Positions 4,685-10,822 of a stretch of 10,822 nt of DNA are shown here, one piece after another (position 1 is the stretch's first letter; the number at the start of each line of letters is the position of its first letter). Position numbers and translations under genes: made by a program. Origin of the DNA: a bacterium. Its GTDB lineage: Bacteria; Planctomycetota; J058; JAJDCP01. The notes below the pieces were generated by a model that did no database searches, was not told the DNA's origin, and saw only the letters and a program-made list of their open reading frames with translations. The stretch lies in contig JAUIEM010000348.1 in the NCBI GenBank assembly GCA_030428695.1, forward strand, positions 1-10,822, in the 5' to 3' direction.

Positions 4685-7324
4685 CTAAGAAGGCCCGAGG
4701 GTGACGGCGGGGCGGAAGCCGATGTACCAGGACCGCGCGCCCGGCACGTCCCAGATGCGGCTGCGGGACGCACAGACCGAGGCGCCGTCGTTCCAGCTGC
4801 CGCCGCGCAGAACACGCGACGAACCACCCGCTTTGTACAGATCCCGGCACCACTCCCACAGGTTGCCGTGCACCTCGTGCAGACCGAAAGCGTTGCCCGG
4901 AAGGCTGCCGACCTCGACGGTCTTTTTCCGATGATCGCTCTTTTTGGCGCCGCCGGTCGGGTAGTTGCCGTTGAAGTTGACCTTCGCGCTGGTGACGGTC
5001 TTCCCGTCCCCGAAGCAGAACGCGGTCGTCGTACCCGCACGGCACGCGAACTCCGACTCCTGCTCTGACGGCAGGCGCTGGCCCAGGCCCTCGAGCCAGG
5101 CCGTCACGTCCTCCCAGGAGACCTCGTTCGCGGGCAGCAACGCGCCCGCCCAGCGGAACTTGTCGTGCGCGCCCCCCAGGGCGGTGTACACCCGCTGGCT
5201 GACCGCCGTGCGGGCGATCAGGAAGGGCGCGCCGCTCCACGGCGGCTGGCTGTCTCCGTAGCCTGCCGGCGGCAACTTGACGAACTCGAGGTCTTTGGCT
5301 GCGCCGATGGTGTCGGGCACCCCGGCCAGAGCGCCGCTCTTGATCAGGGCCTGCGCCCAGGCCTCGCAACGGTAGACCTCGACCGTGAACGCGCGTTCGC
5401 CCTCGACATCGTTCGGACAGCGGAAGGTCTCGGTGCCCAGCAGGGTGAAGCCGGCGATCTCCGAGCCCCGCCCACCCGGCTGCCGCAACGTGCGGGCCGC
5501 GCTCGCCTGCCACTCCGCGCACAGCGGGGCGAGCAGGCGCTCGGCCACCTCGCGCGGGCCGCGCTGCGCTGCCACGAGCTGCGCCGTGATCCGCTCGCCA
5601 CCGCTGATCAGCGCACGGCCAAGCGCGGTCCAGGTCGCGCCGTTGCGTTTCTTCGGCGGACGCGCGATCTTCGCCAACAGCGCGGCGTCCTGCTTCCGGG
5701 CCCCCGCCCGGGCCTGCGCGGCTTTCCGCACGGGATCGCGCAGCTCGTCGAGCAGCCTGGGCAAGCGGCTCGGGTCGATCTGCTCGACCCCCGCCTCCGC
5801 CAGTGCCTGCGCGCAGAGCACGGACTCGTCGGCCTCGTCCGGTTCCCGGCGACGGGCGAGGAAGCGCTGCAGCAGGCCCTCGTCGCGGATCTTCTGCCAG
5901 CTCGGACGGTAGCGCTCGTGACGCAGCCTGCCGAGCTCGTCGGCGCAGGCCTCGCGGTAGGCTTCCAACGCCTCCCCCGCCGTCTGCCAGCGCTCGCGCG
6001 GGTCGAGCTGCAGGCAGCCGCGGAGGAAGTCCTGCAGCGGGCGGGGCAGCTCCGTCGGCGGGGTGTACTGCCAACCTCTGAGCCGCCATGCGAGCCCCGA
6101 CTCGTCGAGGAACCGAGGGTACGGAAGCGCGCCGCACAGCACCTCCTGAATGACCAACCCACAACACCAGACATCCGAATAGAAACCGAGAGCATCTCCC
6201 CCATGCACCTCGGTGATGTGTTCCGGCGAGATGTAGAGATGGGTGCCCAGGACGCCCTGGTACGTCCGCGTAAGCCGCGGCGCGCTCGTGTCCCGTGCCA
6301 GACCGAGATCGGCCACGCGCACACGCATATCGCTGTCGAACAGGTCCCCATCCTGTACATCACTGAGCTGCAGGAGCAGGTTCGAGGGCTTGAGGTCGCG
6401 GTGCAGGATCTTCTCTTCGTGCGCGTGGGCCAGCCCTTCGAGCATCTGCCCTGCCAGGCAGAGGGCCAGCTCGCGATCGATACCCTGATCGATCGCATCG
6501 CGCAGGGTTCCTAGGCAGACCGGCCGCTGCACGACATAGGACCAGCGATGTCCGTCGGCGTCGACAACCTCGCCGTCCTCGCACCACGCGACGATGTTCG
6601 GATGGCGCAGCTTCCGGCACAGCTCGTTGGCCACGAGGGCCCGCGAGCTGTACGGCCTCAGCTTTAAAGCCCGGTGCTCGCCGCTCTCGACGTGGACCAC
6701 GTGCAACACGAATCCCTGCCCACCCTCGCCGAGCGGCGCGATCACGCGGTAGCCGGGTACGACCGGCAGTCTGGACATGTCCTGCAGCTCAACGCGGCGC
6801 ATGCGTCGCGCGGCGAGGGTCGTGGTCAGGCGCTGCTTCCGCGTGGGCGGCAAGCGCAGGGGCGGGCCGTCGACCGAGGACATCAGCCGCTCGTTCAGCA
6901 CCTTCTCCACGGTACGCAGGTCGGCATGGCTCGGACAGTGCGCGACGCTGTCGACCAGGCGGCTCACGACGTCTTCGGCCGCGCTGTTGTCCTTGAGGTG
7001 CGGGGAGCCCGAGAGCTCCGGTGCCAGGCGGGTGGCGACCTGACCCGCCACCTCGTTACCGCCCGCCACGCTGATCAGCTCTTTGCGCTCGTTCTCCGGC
7101 AGGCTGTGGAAGATCCTCCAGAAGCTGATGCCGAGCCGGAAGATAAACGCGAAAGGGGTCGGCGTCAGCGTCTCGAGGGTGATCACGATCGCTTCGCGCA
7201 GGCATCGCTCGAGCTTGCCCCGGCGCACGGGGAGCTCGACCTCCTCGCTCAGGCAGGCGGCGCAGACTCCGAAGGGGCCGGCGGGCTCTTTGCGGCAGCG
7301 GGAACACAGGGGATTGTCGGGCAT
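4685..7324 (-). CDS. DGR target: Ser/Thr protein kinase fused to a C-terminal FGE-sulfatase (C-type-lectin-fold) variable domain
   Basis: This 879-residue multidomain protein opens with a zinc-ribbon-like CxxC-x10-CxxC (C7, C10, C21, C24), followed by a helical region. The kinase domain (about 190-460) has P-loop GEGGQG (199-204), lysine K221, helix-C E234, HRDLKPSN (308-315; catalytic D310), DLG (339-341) in place of DFG, SPEH (366-369) in place of APE, and D384. A linker of about 160 residues leads to an FGE-sulfatase domain (about 624-875) with LPSEQESEFACRAG (751-764), GNLWEWCRD (820-828), LRGGSW (839-844) and IGFRPA (868-873). The VR covers residues 832-873, the exposed ligand-binding face in DGR C-type-lectin folds. 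I see no signal peptide and no clear TM segment, so it is probably cytoplasmic. All catalytic kinase residues are present. AGAGGAGGAAG lies just before the ATG. Ligand and kinase substrate are unknown; FGE-type enzymatic activity is unlikely. Confidence 0.95.
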   Translation of the reverse strand: MPDNPLCSRCRKEPAGPFGVCAACLSEEVELPVRRGKLERCLREAIVITLETLTPTPFAFIFRLGISFWRIFHSLPENERKELISVAGGNEVAGQVATRLAPELSGSPHLKDNSAAEDVVSRLVDSVAHCPSHADLRTVEKVLNERLMSSVDGPPLRLPPTRKQRLTTTLAARRMRRVELQDMSRLPVVPGYRVIAPLGEGGQGFVLHVVHVESGEHRALKLRPYSSRALVANELCRKLRHPNIVAWCEDGEVVDADGHRWSYVVQRPVCLGTLRDAIDQGIDRELALCLAGQMLEGLAHAHEEKILHRDLKPSNLLLQLSDVQDGDLFDSDMRVRVADLGLARDTSAPRLTRTYQGVLGTHLYISPEHITEVHGGDALGFYSDVWCCGLVIQEVLCGALPYPRFLDESGLAWRLRGWQYTPPTELPRPLQDFLRGCLQLDPRERWQTAGEALEAYREACADELGRLRHERYRPSWQKIRDEGLLQRFLARRREPDEADESVLCAQALAEAGVEQIDPSRLPRLLDELRDPVRKAAQARAGARKQDAALLAKIARPPKKRNGATWTALGRALISGGERITAQLVAAQRGPREVAERLLAPLCAEWQASAARTLRQPGGRGSEIAGFTLLGTETFRCPNDVEGERAFTVEVYRCEAWAQALIKSGALAGVPDTIGAAKDLEFVKLPPAGYGDSQPPWSGAPFLIARTAVSQRVYTALGGAHDKFRWAGALLPANEVSWEDVTAWLEGLGQRLPSEQESEFACRAGTTTAFCFGDGKTVTSAKVNFNGNYPTGGAKKSDHRKKTVEVGSLPGNAFGLHEVHGNLWEWCRDLYKAGGSSRVLRGGSWNDGASVCASRSRIWDVPGARSWYIGFRPAVTLGPS
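4706..4723 (-). promoter_or_regulatory. Candidate IMH (initiation of mutagenic homing) sequence at the VR 3' end
   Basis: The minus-strand sequence ATCGGCTTCCGCCCCGCC closes the VR and is unchanged in the TR, after which the two diverge at once. In characterised DGRs a GC-rich tract at this position marks where cDNA integration begins. Here IMH and its TR counterpart are identical, so the directionality signal must lie in flanking sequence. I assign it by position and composition only. Confidence 0.6.
4706..4830 (-). repeat. DGR variable repeat (VR), codons 832-873 of the target
   Basis: It aligns without gaps to the TR at 2431-2555: 109 of 125 bases match. Of 16 mismatches, 14 are at TR adenines on the coding strand (7 A-to-T, 6 A-to-G, 1 A-to-C), and two are not (C to G at 4786, G to C at 4765). 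Thirteen codons differ from the template, at residues 846, 847, 850, 854, 855, 857-860, 863 and 865-867, with Trp, Tyr, Asp, Ser, Ile and Val replacing mostly Asn and Arg. The first 40 bases are unchanged. Confidence 0.97.
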
Positions 7325-7327
7325 GGT

Positions 7328-7338
7328 CTTCCTCCTCT
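7328..7338 (-). promoter_or_regulatory. Strong ribosome binding site for the DGR target gene
   Basis: AGAGGAGGAAG, containing a full AGGAGG, ends 3 nt before the ATG at 7324 (AGGAGG itself 6 nt before) and fixes the start. Farther upstream (7349-7395) is an unusually A/T-rich patch with A-tracts, where a promoter would be expected, but I find no clear -35/-10 pair. Confidence 0.75.
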
Positions 7339-7577
7339 GTTCCTTTCACACGGTTTTTCTGGGGAATTGGGGATCGGATCGAGTTTTTTTTCTCGGTTGT
7401 GAGCCGGGGGTGTGACGGGGTGGTTTTTGGCTCAGGGCGCTCCACGGTTCCTCTCCCGGCGGTTCCTCCGGGCCGAGCCTCCTTCGTGCCCACGACGCAC
7501 TGTTGTGGACCTCGGCGGGGGGCAACAACAAGAGGCCGTCTCACGAGGTCCAGCCACGTACGCATTCTCCCGCTTCG

Positions 7578-7714
7578 CGGGAGGGGGTAAACCCCTCCCC
7601 TACATTCGGATCGGGCCATCAGCCCGAGCGAGGCATGGCTCGCATGCCGCACGTCCGAGATCACCAGTGGGGTGCGTCGGAATCCAATGTAGGGGCGGGG
7701 TTTACCCCCGCCCG
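7578..7714. repeat. REP-like palindrome pair (right)
   Basis: The left arm 7578-7607 matches the reverse complement of the right arm, ending at 7714, at 27 of 30 positions. The units are near-copies of those at 1091-1180: left GGGAGGGG-GTAAA-CCCCTCCC then CTACATT, right AATGTAG then GGGCGGGG-TTTAC-CCCCGCCC. The spacer between arms is longer here (about 75 nt against 24). The left arm overlaps a short tight hairpin, CTCCCGC-TTC-GCGGGAG (7567-7583). Confidence 0.85.
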
Positions 7715-7764
7715 CCGCAGGCGTGGGGACGTGCGTCATCGGGTCTGTGAGACAGCCTCGAAAG

Positions 7765-7776
7765 CCCTCCCCTACA
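7765..7776 (+). repeat. Half REP unit
   Basis: CCCTCCCCTACA repeats the right half of the left-arm REP units (1109-1122 and 7593-7605) without its palindromic partner, so it looks like a truncated third copy. Confidence 0.45.
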
Positions 7777-8036
7777 ACGTAGGCTCGCCGGCCGCGTGAT
7801 TGCGTGCGGGTCAACAGAAATCAGGACTCGCAAGGGACGTCGGTCGACACGGGCTCTGCTTGGTGACGCTGAACACCTCCGGGCGGCCTGGTTTTATGCC
7901 AGCGGTCCCGGCCGACGGACGTGGCACATGGCCGAGGGAAGGCCTTCGTGATCTGCCTGTGCGGATTCGGGTTTACGTTCATGATGTTCCCCCCAACCCC
8001 CGGTGGGGGCCGGCCTTGCCGGACACACCCTCTATC

Positions 8037-8161
8037 GGGCCCTGCTGCCCGAAAGCCACGGAAGGTCCTGAAGTCGTGCATCTTGGCGGAGGGACGTCTT
8101 CCCTGGTCGCTGTTCGTCGCTGGCCGCCAAGCTGCCCGACTTCAGGAGGGCAGCAGGGCCC
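8037..8161. repeat. Long imperfect inverted repeat (hairpin), possibly a MITE or structured RNA
   Basis: GGGCCCTGCTGCCC (8037-8050) is the exact reverse complement of 8148-8161. A second pair inside it, 8066-8089 and 8124-8147, matches at 22 of 24 positions. The two pairs are contiguous on the right but separated by 15 nt on the left, which gives a 38-bp stem with one bulge and a 34-nt apical loop (8090-8123). No coding sequence fits. I do not recognise the element. Confidence 0.75.
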
Positions 8162-8390
8162 TCCACCACGGTTCTTGTGCTTCTGAGCCGCTACTTCGGG
8201 AGAGCATCCGCACCGGCCGAGCCCTGTTGCCGCGCGCCTCCAGCCTTTCCCACCCTTTTTCCGGTGTCTTCTCCCGTCGAGACCCGCTCCCCGCGGTTCC
8301 TCCAGCCCAATACTGGGGGTTCCAAACTGCGTGCGTCGCGCCCGTCCGTGTACTCGGTTTCTTCCCCGCAACGCACTTCCCTCCGTCTTT

Positions 8391-8434
8391 CCCTGTCTTC
8401 CTTGGCGCCTTGGCCCCTTGGCATCTTGGCGGTT
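8391..8434 (-). repeat. CGCCAAG-type dispersed repeat, right (inverted) copy
   Basis: On the minus strand this is a 42/44 match to 918-961, differing by C/T and C/G in the second and third units. Farther along the same strand (about 8330-8285) lies a degenerate match to the sequence that follows the left copy, with a larger gap between the blocks. It directly abuts the 15-bp tandem array. Confidence 0.8.
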
Positions 8435-8435
8435 T

Positions 8436-8510
8436 GTCTTCTTCCCTCCGGTCTTCTTCCCTCCGGTCTTCTTCCCTCCGGTCTTCTTCCCTCCGGTCTT
8501 CTCCCCTCCG
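8436..8510. repeat. Tandem array, five copies of a 15-bp unit
   Basis: The unit GTCTTCTTCCCTCCG occurs five times head to tail; the first four are identical and the fifth has one T-to-C change. It lies 10 bp beyond the stop codon of the kinase-TPR gene, in its 3' untranslated region. A 15-bp period has no spacer structure, so this is a simple minisatellite likely to vary in copy number. Confidence 0.9.
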
Positions 8511-8519
8511 ACGCCCCCC

Positions 8520-10822
8520 TCAGCGCAGCTCCCCCACCTCCGGCAGCTCCCGCAGCGCCTCGAACTCCGGCTGCGCGTCGAAGCGCTCCCAGTCCTCCCA
8601 GCCGAGCGCCCGGAGCTCCCGTAGCTGGGCCAGGCTCGCCTCGTGGTCGCCCTCGGCGGCGAGCAGGGCGGCGAACCAGTAGCGGAAGCTGCGCAGCCGC
8701 GCGCGGCGCTCCACGTCGTCGAGGTCCTCCGCCTCGGGGATCAGCCGCAGCCAGACCGGGAACAGCAGCTCGACCTGGGGGCGGGCCGCCTCGTGGCCGA
8801 CCAGGCTGGCCAGGGTCTCCTCGGTGTAGCGACGCCAGCTGTTGTGGGGATGCAGCTCCGGACCCAGACGCCCCCTGGCCCCCGCGAGCGCCCCGAGCAT
8901 CGTGTCGGGGAAGGCGGCGGCGAGCGCGGCGAAGCACTCCTGGCCGGCCTCGATCTCGCGGCCGGACAGCCACATCAGGTTGCCGAGCATCCAGCGCGTC
9001 GTCGCCTCGTCGGGATGCAGCGCCAGGGCCGCCTCGAGCTCGGCCTTGGCGGCGGCGTAGGTCGCGTCGTCGACCATCCAGAAGATCATCGAGTTCGCCT
9101 CGGTCGCCTTGCCGAGGTGGGCGATCGCCCGCATCACGCGTTGGGGGCACGGATGGTGCGCGAGCTCCAGGGCGCGGTCGAAGGCTTCCCAGGCCGCCTC
9201 ATCGTGGCCGAGGGCGTGCTCGACCGAGCCGTAGAGCTGGTGGGCCCGGGCGCTCTCGGGGGCGATGGCGAGGGCGGCCTCGGCGTGCTGCCGGGCCTCG
9301 GTCTCGCGCGCGGAGGCGAGCAGGACCCAGATCAGCTCGGAGCGCAGGTAGACGTCGTTCGGCTCGAGGTTGATCGCGCGCTCGAGCTCGCGGATCGGGC
9401 CCGCCCACTGCTCGGGGGAGAGCTGGCCGGTGATCGAGCCTTCCGCGGCCATCGGCTCCAGGCTCAGGGCGGTGTGGCGCAGGAAGTGTCCGTAGGCGTT
9501 GCCGGGGTTGGCGTCGAGCACCTGCGCGGAGCAGACGCTCAGGCTGTCCGCGATGCTGCCCATCAGCGCCGCGAAGGCGCGCTGGTCACCCATCACCCCG
9601 ACGACGCGATCGTTCATCGAGGCGTGCAGCAGCAGGCCCCGGCCGGTGGCGACCCAGTCCCGCGGCGCCTCGTCGAGCTCCGCCAGGGCGGCGACGTCCG
9701 CCTCCATCGTCGCGAGCAGCTCGGGGGCGACGCTCATCATCGCCCCCTGCCCGCGCAGGTTGAGCTCGGCGTGCACCGCGAGCACGCGGCCGTAGATCGC
9801 CTCGTGCTGGTGGGGATTCAGGGCGAGCGCGGCGCTGTACGCGTCGATGGACTCGGCGGAGCGCTCCTGGGCGCGGCGCGCGTCGCCGAGCAGGTTGAAG
9901 GCGGTGACCGAGCCCGGGTCGAGCTTCGCGGCCTTTGTGAAGGCGGCGACCGCCTTCTCGAGCCAGTCCTGGCGGCGCGCCCTGTACTCCGGCGCGATCA
10001 GGCGGCGGGCGTTGTCGAGGTGCTGGGCGCCCTCCTTGAGCAGGCCGGTGGCGAGGGCGATGTCTTCGGGAGGAACCTCCTCCGACGGAGGCGCCTCCGT
10101 CGGCTCCACAGGGGGCGGAGGCGGCTTCCGGGCACGGAGGAGCGCGAAGACCCCGATGACGACGAGCAAGAGGAGCAGCGACACCGCGACCGCGCGTTTC
10201 CTCCCCTGCCCCGCCGGCGCAGGCGGCGCGGGCTGGTTCTCGAGGTCCTCGAGGGCGGCGGCGAGCTCCTCCCCGGTCTGGAAGCGGGCCGCGGGATCCT
10301 TGGCGAGCAGGCGCGCGACCACGCCGGCGATGGAGGGGCTCAGGTCGTCGCGCCGGGAGCGGATGTCCGGAGCCTCGTTGAGGCAGTGCTGCTTGGTGTA
10401 GTTGGCGGTGGTCGGACCGGGAAAGGGCGGACGCCCGGTCAGCATCTCGCACAGGCTGCAGCCGAGGGCGTAGAGGTCGGAGCGGTGGTCGGTCGCGCGG
10501 CCGTCCTCCCACTGCTCCGGGGACATGTAGGCCGGGGTGCCCATCATCGAGCCGGTGCGGGTCAGGCCGCTCGCGTCCTCGACCGCCTTGGCGAGCCCGA
10601 AGTCGCCGATCATCAGCCGCCCGTCGGCCCCGAGCAGCAGGTTGTCCGGCTTGACGTCGCGGTGTACCAGCCCCGCCTGGGCGGCGGCCCACAGGCCCCG
10701 GGCGGCCTGGGCGGCGAGGCCCGCGGCGCGCTCTTCGGACAGCGGGCCCTCGGCGCGCAGCCGCTCCTTGACGGTGCCGCCGGCGACGAAGGGCATCACG
10801 ATGCAGAAGCGCCCGTCGACCT
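8520..10822 (-). CDS. Ser/Thr protein kinase with transmembrane segment and TPR-type C-terminal domain, 5' partial
   Basis: The open frame runs off the right edge, so the P-loop and helix C are missing; codons before the first internal ATG continue as VDGRFCIV, typical kinase sequence leading into MPFVAGGTVKERL. Numbered from that ATG (10799), the kinase half has HRDVKPDN (46-53), DFG (66-68), GTPAYMSPEQ (87-96) and SDLYALGCSL (107-116), all intact, so it should be active. A basic stretch precedes one TM helix (about 203-222, VAVSLLLLLVVIGVFALL), then a Pro-rich linker (225-245). The remaining 500 residues are Ala/Leu/Glu-rich helical repeats of TPR type (for example about 268-340 and 470-560), placed outside the membrane if the kinase is cytoplasmic. 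This kinase-TM-TPR layout is common in kinase-rich phyla. It points the same way as the DGR operon but is separated by 1.2 kb of repeats and is probably expressed separately. Substrates are unknown. Confidence 0.93.
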   Translation of the reverse strand, partial: VDGRFCIVMPFVAGGTVKERLRAEGPLSEERAAGLAAQAARGLWAAAQAGLVHRDVKPDNLLLGADGRLMIGDFGLAKAVEDASGLTRTGSMMGTPAYMSPEQWEDGRATDHRSDLYALGCSLCEMLTGRPPFPGPTTANYTKQHCLNEAPDIRSRRDDLSPSIAGVVARLLAKDPAARFQTGEELAAALEDLENQPAPPAPAGQGRKRAVAVSLLLLLVVIGVFALLRARKPPPPPVEPTEAPPSEEVPPEDIALATGLLKEGAQHLDNARRLIAPEYRARRQDWLEKAVAAFTKAAKLDPGSVTAFNLLGDARRAQERSAESIDAYSAALALNPHQHEAIYGRVLAVHAELNLRGQGAMMSVAPELLATMEADVAALAELDEAPRDWVATGRGLLLHASMNDRVVGVMGDQRAFAALMGSIADSLSVCSAQVLDANPGNAYGHFLRHTALSLEPMAAEGSITGQLSPEQWAGPIRELERAINLEPNDVYLRSELIWVLLASARETEARQHAEAALAIAPESARAHQLYGSVEHALGHDEAAWEAFDRALELAHHPCPQRVMRAIAHLGKATEANSMIFWMVDDATYAAAKAELEAALALHPDEATTRWMLGNLMWLSGREIEAGQECFAALAAAFPDTMLGALAGARGRLGPELHPHNSWRRYTEETLASLVGHEAARPQVELLFPVWLRLIPEAEDLDDVERRARLRSFRYWFAALLAAEGDHEASLAQLRELRALGWEDWERFDAQPEFEALRELPEVGELR

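Larger units (their letters stand above)
2431..7324 (-). mobile_element. Complete diversity-generating retroelement (DGR): target, HRDC, avd, RT, template repeat
   Basis: All parts of a DGR are present on the minus strand in the order target gene with C-terminal VR, HRDC accessory gene, avd, reverse transcriptase, TR. In this known mechanism RT and Avd copy a TR-containing RNA into cDNA with errors at adenines, and the cDNA replaces the VR while the TR stays unchanged. The evidence here is the RT family signature, the Avd fold sequence, and a 125-bp TR/VR pair whose differences fall on template adenines. DGRs do not transpose like insertion sequences; this entry marks the extent of the locus. 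There is no phage gene in the window, so this is a cellular rather than obviously prophage DGR. Confidence 0.95.
7325..8519. other. Non-coding, repeat-rich region between the two kinase genes
   Basis: About 1.2 kb has no gene I can support; the longer open frames are unbroken only because of high GC and repeats and show low-complexity Pro/Arg/Ser composition. It contains the target leader (7325-7400), a REP pair (7578-7714) and half unit (7765-7776), a long imperfect hairpin (8037-8161), the inverted CGCCAAG repeat (8391-8434) and a 15-bp tandem array (8436-8510). I see nothing identifiable in 7400-7560 and 7790-8030 beyond GC-rich short palindromes. Confidence 0.7.

Noticed and set aside
4685..5460. 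Active formylglycine-generating enzyme or sulfatase modifier
   Set aside because: The domain is the C-terminal FGE-fold part of a kinase and its surface is under DGR mutation, so it is best read as a ligand-binding scaffold; no sulfatase gene is nearby.
4620..6167. A 515-codon minus-strand open frame overlapping the kinase-FGE gene in another frame
   Set aside because: Arg/Ala/Gly-rich shadow of the real target frame, which carries all kinase and FGE motifs.
5165..6514. A 449-codon plus-strand open frame antisense to the target gene
   Set aside because: No domains and a composition typical of antisense frames in GC-rich genes.
8436..8510. Possible CRISPR array
   Set aside because: The 15-bp units are directly adjacent with no spacers, and no cas genes are present.
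7921..8682. 253-codon plus-strand open frame in the right intergenic region
   Set aside because: It runs through the long hairpin, the CGCCAAG repeat and the tandem array into the antisense of the kinase-TPR gene; Ser/Arg/Pro-rich with no domain.

Overview
The window is very GC-rich DNA and looks like a chromosomal accessory region of a Gram-negative-type bacterium with abundant Ser/Thr protein kinases. Two Hanks-type kinases, an ECF-like sigma factor with an N-terminal TRWSLV motif, and LPS-type glycosyltransferases together suggest Planctomycetota or a similar kinase-rich lineage (Myxococcota, Acidobacteriota, candidate phyla). This placement is inference: there is no rRNA or taxonomic marker here.

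Layout. (1) 1-889 (+): the last 39 codons of a probable GT4 glycosyltransferase, then a complete family-2 glycosyltransferase of the WaaE/KdtX type, sharing a GTGA stop/start overlap. (2) 890-1538: non-coding, with a dispersed CGCCAAG-type repeat and a paired REP-like palindrome. (3) 1539-2276 (+): an ECF-like sigma factor, convergent with the next block. (4) 7324-2431 (-): a complete diversity-generating retroelement (DGR). In transcription order it holds an 879-aa target protein (zinc-ribbon-like N-terminus, Ser/Thr kinase, C-terminal FGE-sulfatase/C-type-lectin-fold domain with the variable repeat), an HRDC accessory protein, Avd, the DGR reverse transcriptase, and the template repeat 17 nt after the RT stop codon. 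(5) 7325-8519: non-coding, repeat-rich, with another REP pair, a long imperfect hairpin, an inverted copy of the CGCCAAG repeat and a 15-bp tandem array. (6) 8520-10822 (-): a kinase-TM-TPR receptor-like protein that runs off the right edge.

The central result is the DGR. Template repeat (TR, 2431-2555) and variable repeat (VR, 4706-4830) align without gaps over 125 bp with 16 mismatches. On the coding strand 14 of these fall on TR adenines (14 of 23 adenines changed) and 2 do not. This is the expected footprint of adenine-specific mutagenic retrohoming. It changes 13 codons in the last 35 residues of the target, so the locus is built to diversify the ligand-binding surface of a protein that is also, by sequence, a kinase and probably cytoplasmic. 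HRDC, Avd and RT are joined by ATGA overlaps and should be translated together.

The sigma factor plus DGR is bracketed by repeats in mirror order (CGCCAAG repeat, REP pair, cassette, REP pair, inverted CGCCAAG repeat). This may mark an inserted cassette or may simply reflect dispersed genomic repeats.
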